NCBI GenBank assembly: GCA_007122945.1
Contig: SKSP01000084.1
Coordinates: 1-5,254 of the forward strand
Direction: 5' to 3'
DNA from: Ilumatobacteraceae bacterium
Lineage (GTDB): Bacteria; Actinomycetota; Acidimicrobiia; Acidimicrobiales; Ilumatobacteraceae
Length of the DNA: 5,254 bases
Under the pieces are notes generated by a model, which saw nothing but the letters and a program-made list of their open reading frames with translations, was not told where the DNA came from and did no database searches. The position numbers were made by a program, and so were the translations under genes. Shown piece after piece: positions 1 to 2,510 of the stretch. The number at the start of each line of letters is the position of its first letter. Position 1 is the stretch's first letter.

Positions 1-949
1 CGCCGGCCAACTCGGCGACGGCACCACCGACCCCTCGCCGCTGCCCGTGCAGGTCGAGGGCATCACCTCGGCGGTCTCCGTCACGGCCGGCGACAACTAC
101 ACGTGCGCACGCGTCGACGTCGAGGTGGACGACGACACTGATCAACAGGTCCGGTGCTGGGGCACGAACGGCCCGCTCACCCCGGGCGATCCGGACGACC
201 CCGACGACCCCGACCAGTTCGCGGGGTGGTTGGGTCACGACGACACCAGCGTGCCCAACTCGCCCGTTCCCGTACAGGTCCACGAGCTCGTCGACGCCGG
301 CGTGATCGACGCCGGCCGGTTCCACACCTGCGCGTCGCGGCGCAGCCCGAACGGTCCCGTGTGCTGGGGTGCCGGCCGCTTCGGCCGACTCGGACGTGTC
401 GGCGACACCGGCAATGACCTGGCCACACAACCGGACGGGCTCGACCCCGACGCGCCGGCACCCGCCGACGTCAACACCACGGCGGTGATGGCCGGGATCG
501 CCGCCGGCAGCCAGCACACGTGCGGCATCGACCGGTCGGACGGCGCCGTCATGTGCTGGGGCCGCAACAACTCGGGACAGCTCGGCATCGGAGGCACCGC
601 CAACGAGCCGGTGCCGACCGTCGTGATCGGACTCGACGGGACGAGCCCCGCGGCGAGCGCGGTCGACCTGACGGCCGGGTCGTTCCACACCTGTGCCGTC
701 ACCGACGACGGCCACGTCCACTGCTGGGGCAGCGGGCCGCTCGGCCTCGCCGACGCCGATTCCTCCGAGACACCGGTGCAGGTGTCCGGCATCGACGACG
801 CCGAAGAGGTCGACTCGCGCTGGTCCACGGTCTGCGTCCGTTCGAGCACGGGAACCGTGCAGTGCTGGGGGAGCAACGGCAACCTGCAGTTCGGCCTCGG
901 CGATCGGTCGAGCCCCGAGCCGGCGCCGGTGACCCTGTCGGGACCGGTC
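1..949 (+). other. RCC1-like beta-propeller blades of gene A (incomplete at the 5' end)
   Basis: The blade tail GQLGDGTT at the window start is followed by five further blades. Their HTC-type motifs read NYTC, FHTC, QHTC, FHTC and STVC, and each is paired with a downstream CWG. Blades 3 and 4 of the window keep classic RCC1 spacing (CWGRNNSGQLGIG). The first full blade has an acidic insertion, and the last has lost the AAGxxHTC and GQLG consensus (VDSRWSTVC, then NLQFGLGD), as often happens in a closing blade. If the propeller has seven blades, roughly one blade and the signal peptide lie upstream of the window; that count is inferred. Confidence 0.82.
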
Positions 950-2224
950 GCGACCACCACCACGACGACCACTACCACCACGACGACCACCACGACGACC
1001 ACCGTGCCGGGTGGCGGCGGCCCCGGGGGTGACGAGGGCGGCGATGACGACGGCGCCGAGATCTCCGCCGGCGCCGTCTACCAGCCGGTCGACCCGGCTC
1101 GCCTGCTCGACACCCGCGACCCGGGCGGCACCACCGTCGACGGCCTGTTCGCCGCCACCGGCAAGCTCCCGGGCGGCGACGAGATCGCCCTCCAGGTCAC
1201 CGGCCGCGCGGGGATCGACGAGAGCGCGGCCGCGGTCGCACTCAACATCACCGTCAACGACCCGGACGACTTCGGCTTCATCACCGTCTATCCCTGCGGC
1301 ACGGAACGGCCGAACGCCTCCAACCTCAACTACACCCCCGGACAGACCATCCCCAACAACGTCATCGCCAAGCTCGGCGCCGGCGGCACCGTGTGCCTCT
1401 ACAGCGACCAGACCACCAACCTCATCGCGGATGTCAACGGCACGTTCGCCGACAGCCCGGCGTTCACCCCGCTGGATCCGGCGCGCCTGCTCGACACCCG
1501 CTCCCCCGGCGGCACCACCGCCGACGGGCTCTTCGCCGGCGGCGGCAAGCTCGAGGGCGGCAGCGAGATCGCCCTCCAGGTCACCGATCGCGGCGGCGTG
1601 CCCGGCGACGCCGCCGCGGTCGTGCTGACCGTGACGGTGAACGACCCGGAGAACTTCGGCTTCGTCACGGTCTACCCGTGCGGCACCGAGCAGCCGAACG
1701 CGTCGAGCCTCAACTACGTCCCCGGCCAGACGATCCCCAACACGGTGATCACCAAGGTCGGCAGCGGCGGCACCGTCTGCCTCTACAGCGACCAGACCAC
1801 CAACCTCATCGCCGATGTCAACGGCAGCTTCGCCGACCTGCCCGGGTACACACCGCTCGACCCGGGCCGGCTGCTCGACACCCGCGACCCGGGCGGCACC
1901 ACCGTCGACGGGCTGTTCGCCAGCGGCGGCAAGCTCCCCGGCGGCGACGAGATCGCGCTCCAGGTCACCGGCCGTCACGGGATCCCGACCGACACCGCGG
2001 CGGTCGTGCTCAACGTGACGGTGAACGACCCGGACGACTTCGGGTTCATCACCGTGTACCCCTGCGGCACCGACCGACCCAACGCCTCCAACCTCAACTA
2101 CACCCCCGGACAGACCATCCCCAACAACGTCATCGCCAAGCTCGGCGACGGCGGCACCGTGTGCCTCTACAGCGACCAGACCACCAACCTCATCGCCGAC
2201 GTCAACGGCCTGTTCCCGTCCTGA
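1..2224 (+). CDS. RCC1-repeat protein with Thr-rich linker and three C-terminal 128-aa repeats (gene A, 5' end missing)
   Basis: Probable exported, non-enzymatic binding protein; its ligand is unknown. The frame is open from base 2 (base 1 ends the previous codon) to TGA 2222-2224, so at least 740 codons lie in the window. The first residues, AGQLGDGTT, are the tail of an RCC1 blade, so the true start is upstream. GTG 47 is internal to a blade and is not the start. Domain order: RCC1-like blades marked by HTC...CWG (to about 949), 17 consecutive Thr (953-1003), a Gly/Asp-rich linker, then three modules starting PxDPxRLLDTR and ending DVNGxF (1085-2215). The stop follows only two residues after the last module. 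All 16 cysteines seen fall in module-specific pairs, as expected for an oxidised extracellular protein. No catalytic domain or C-terminal anchor is visible. RCC1 propellers are known mainly as interaction platforms; extracellular location is inferred because no signal peptide lies in the window. Gene B, 181 nt downstream, has a parallel architecture. Confidence 0.9.
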   Translation, partial: AGQLGDGTTDPSPLPVQVEGITSAVSVTAGDNYTCARVDVEVDDDTDQQVRCWGTNGPLTPGDPDDPDDPDQFAGWLGHDDTSVPNSPVPVQVHELVDAGVIDAGRFHTCASRRSPNGPVCWGAGRFGRLGRVGDTGNDLATQPDGLDPDAPAPADVNTTAVMAGIAAGSQHTCGIDRSDGAVMCWGRNNSGQLGIGGTANEPVPTVVIGLDGTSPAASAVDLTAGSFHTCAVTDDGHVHCWGSGPLGLADADSSETPVQVSGIDDAEEVDSRWSTVCVRSSTGTVQCWGSNGNLQFGLGDRSSPEPAPVTLSGPVATTTTTTTTTTTTTTTTTVPGGGGPGGDEGGDDDGAEISAGAVYQPVDPARLLDTRDPGGTTVDGLFAATGKLPGGDEIALQVTGRAGIDESAAAVALNITVNDPDDFGFITVYPCGTERPNASNLNYTPGQTIPNNVIAKLGAGGTVCLYSDQTTNLIADVNGTFADSPAFTPLDPARLLDTRSPGGTTADGLFAGGGKLEGGSEIALQVTDRGGVPGDAAAVVLTVTVNDPENFGFVTVYPCGTEQPNASSLNYVPGQTIPNTVITKVGSGGTVCLYSDQTTNLIADVNGSFADLPGYTPLDPGRLLDTRDPGGTTVDGLFASGGKLPGGDEIALQVTGRHGIPTDTAAVVLNVTVNDPDDFGFITVYPCGTDRPNASNLNYTPGQTIPNNVIAKLGDGGTVCLYSDQTTNLIADVNGLFPS
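188..214 (+). repeat. Acidic Asp/Pro low-complexity insertion in an RCC1 blade
   Basis: The codons read DPDDPDDPD, built from a 9-nt GACGACCCC-type unit. They sit just after CWGTNGPLTPG, where a normal blade would have GQLG. The same blade also has an enlarged Cys-Cys hairpin (16 residues between the cysteines instead of 9-10) that is itself acidic (EVDDDTDQQ). The result is a highly acidic loop on one blade. Replication slippage is the likely origin. Confidence 0.6.
953..1003 (+). repeat. (ACN)17 microsatellite encoding 17 consecutive threonines
   Basis: Seventeen ACC/ACG/ACT codons run without interruption, followed by VPGGGGPGGDEGGDDDG. This joins the propeller to the C-terminal repeats. 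Thr-rich stretches in secreted actinobacterial proteins act as extended linkers and are known sites of O-mannosylation; glycosylation here is inferred. The mixed ACC and ACG codons limit slippage, but length variation between strains would still be expected. Confidence 0.9.
1085..1447 (+). repeat. C-terminal module copy 1 of gene A (121 aa, RLLDTR...DVNG family)
   Basis: Motifs in order: PVDPARLLDTRDPGG, LQVTGR, AAVALNITVNDPDDFGF, VYPCG, NASNLNY, PGQTIPNNVIAKLG, TVCLYSDQTTNLIADVNG. It resembles a repeat seen at the C-termini of many secreted actinobacterial proteins (RLLDTR...SNLN...NLV...DVxGYF), for which I know no assigned function. Two cysteines (PCG and VC), 32 residues apart, are conserved in all six copies in the window. 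The sequence alternates short hydrophobic strands with Gly/Pro/Asn turns, consistent with a beta-sandwich. Confidence 0.85.
1469..1831 (+). repeat. C-terminal module copy 2 of gene A
   Basis: Lies exactly 384 nt after copy 1, joined by the 7-residue spacer ADSPAFT. It is the most divergent of gene A's three copies: VTDRGG for VTGR, NDPENFGF for NDPDDFGF, NYVPGQ for NYTPGQ, and NTVITKVG for NNVIAKLG. The Cys pair is kept at the same 32-residue distance. Confidence 0.85.
1853..2215 (+). repeat. C-terminal module copy 3 of gene A
   Basis: Lies exactly 384 nt after copy 2, with spacer ADLPGYT. It is much closer to copy 1 than to the adjacent copy 2: 1313-1428 and 2081-2196 match at 115 of 116 bases. 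The protein ends two residues after this module (Pro-Ser-stop), so the array forms the true C-terminus with no sortase motif or membrane anchor. Confidence 0.85.
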
Positions 2225-2226
2225 CC

Positions 2227-2278
2227 CCCGAACCGTCCGCGCCGATCGACCGGATCCGGCCCGTTCACACAGACGGAA
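2227..2278. repeat. 52-bp intergenic direct repeat, copy 1
   Basis: Begins 3 nt after gene A's stop codon. It is identical to 2292-2343 except at 2262 (C here, G at 2327). It contains the palindrome CCGGATCCGG (2250-2259) and ends with GTTCACACAGACGGAA. A 13-nt spacer separates it from copy 2. No coding potential is apparent. Confidence 0.93.
2241..2260 (+). terminator. Possible hairpin terminator of gene A (repeat copy 1)
   Basis: GCCGATC (2241-2247) can pair with GAT plus CGGC (2253-2260, one bulged C) over a 5-nt loop, 17 nt after the stop codon. No T tract follows. High-GC actinobacterial terminators often lack one, but the call remains weak. The same hairpin recurs at 2306-2325, giving a tandem arrangement. 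Confidence 0.35.
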
Positions 2279-2291
2279 ACGTCAGCGACCA

Positions 2292-2343
2292 CCCGAACCG
2301 TCCGCGCCGATCGACCGGATCCGGCCGGTTCACACAGACGGAA
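2292..2343. repeat. 52-bp intergenic direct repeat, copy 2
   Basis: Second copy at an offset of 65 bp. Its one difference from copy 1 (G at 2327) lets GAACCG (2295-2300) pair with CGGTTC (2326-2331) around the inner hairpin, giving a longer stem than copy 1 can form. It ends about 20 nt before the possible promoter of gene B, so it could serve as a terminator for gene A, an operator for gene B, or neither. Confidence 0.93.
2306..2325 (+). terminator. Possible second hairpin terminator (repeat copy 2)
   Basis: Same GCCGATC/GATcCGGC stem-loop as in copy 1, here strengthened by the outer GAACCG/CGGTTC pairing (2295-2300 with 2326-2331). No T tract follows. Together with copy 1 it would make a double terminator between the two genes. 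Confidence 0.33.
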
Positions 2344-2361
2344 CGGGGGGTGAGTGGGCGG

Positions 2362-2370
2362 TGGTAGCGT
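2362..2370 (+). promoter_or_regulatory. Possible extended -10 element for gene B
   Basis: TGGTAGCGT fits a TGN extension plus a TANNNT-type -10 box, 35 nt upstream of the start codon. No good -35 box lies 16-19 nt further upstream; TTCACA at 2329-2334 is too far away (30 nt). Extended -10 promoters can work without a -35. This is weak evidence from motif alone. Confidence 0.3.
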
Positions 2371-2391
2371 TTCGGGGCCGAGTCGAGCCGT

Positions 2392-2399
2392 GGGAGGGG
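2392..2399 (+). promoter_or_regulatory. Shine-Dalgarno of gene B
   Basis: GGGAGGGG lies 6 nt before ATG 2406, a strong match and good spacing. It supports ATG 2406 over the in-frame GTG at 2361, which would put a charged, Trp-containing extension in front of the signal peptide. Confidence 0.75.
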
Positions 2400-2405
2400 T
2401 GGGGC

Positions 2406-2510
2406 ATGGCACGTTCCGTCACCGGGCCGGTGCTGATCGGGGCACTCGTCGCTGCCGTGACCCTGGTCGCGGTGGGCCCGTCGTCGACGATCGACGCGGA
2501 AGTCGCCGGC
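2406..2510 (+). other. Signal peptide of gene B (approximate end)
   Basis: MARSV gives a short basic n-region, followed by a hydrophobic core GPVLIGALVAAVTLVAV and then a polar, small-residue stretch (GPSSTIDAEVAGA). There is no lipobox Cys and no twin-arginine motif, so Sec export is likely. The cleavage site is uncertain; AxA-like positions occur around residues 31-37. Confidence 0.75.

Noticed and set aside
47..49. GTG as the start of gene A
   Set aside because: The frame continues upstream to the window edge with a recognisable RCC1 blade tail (GQLGDGTT), and no signal peptide follows this GTG.
235..1002. 255-codon minus-strand open frame starting with a poly-Val run
   Set aside because: The poly-Val is the reverse complement of the Thr codons of gene A. 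No independent coding evidence is seen.
1085..2215. Regularly spaced repeats as a CRISPR array or tandem satellite
   Set aside because: The 384-nt units are fully coding, in frame and protein-conserved. There are no short repeats separated by unique spacers.
2250..2324. CCGGATCCGG palindromes (2250-2259 and 2315-2324) as a recombination or attachment site
   Set aside because: There is no integrase, transposase, tRNA or target duplication nearby. The palindromes are simply part of the duplicated 52-bp element.
1393..2367. 324-codon + frame overlapping the modules and entering the intergenic region
   Set aside because: It is Arg/His-rich and low-complexity, out of frame with the recognisable modules, and typical of an alternate frame in GC-rich DNA.
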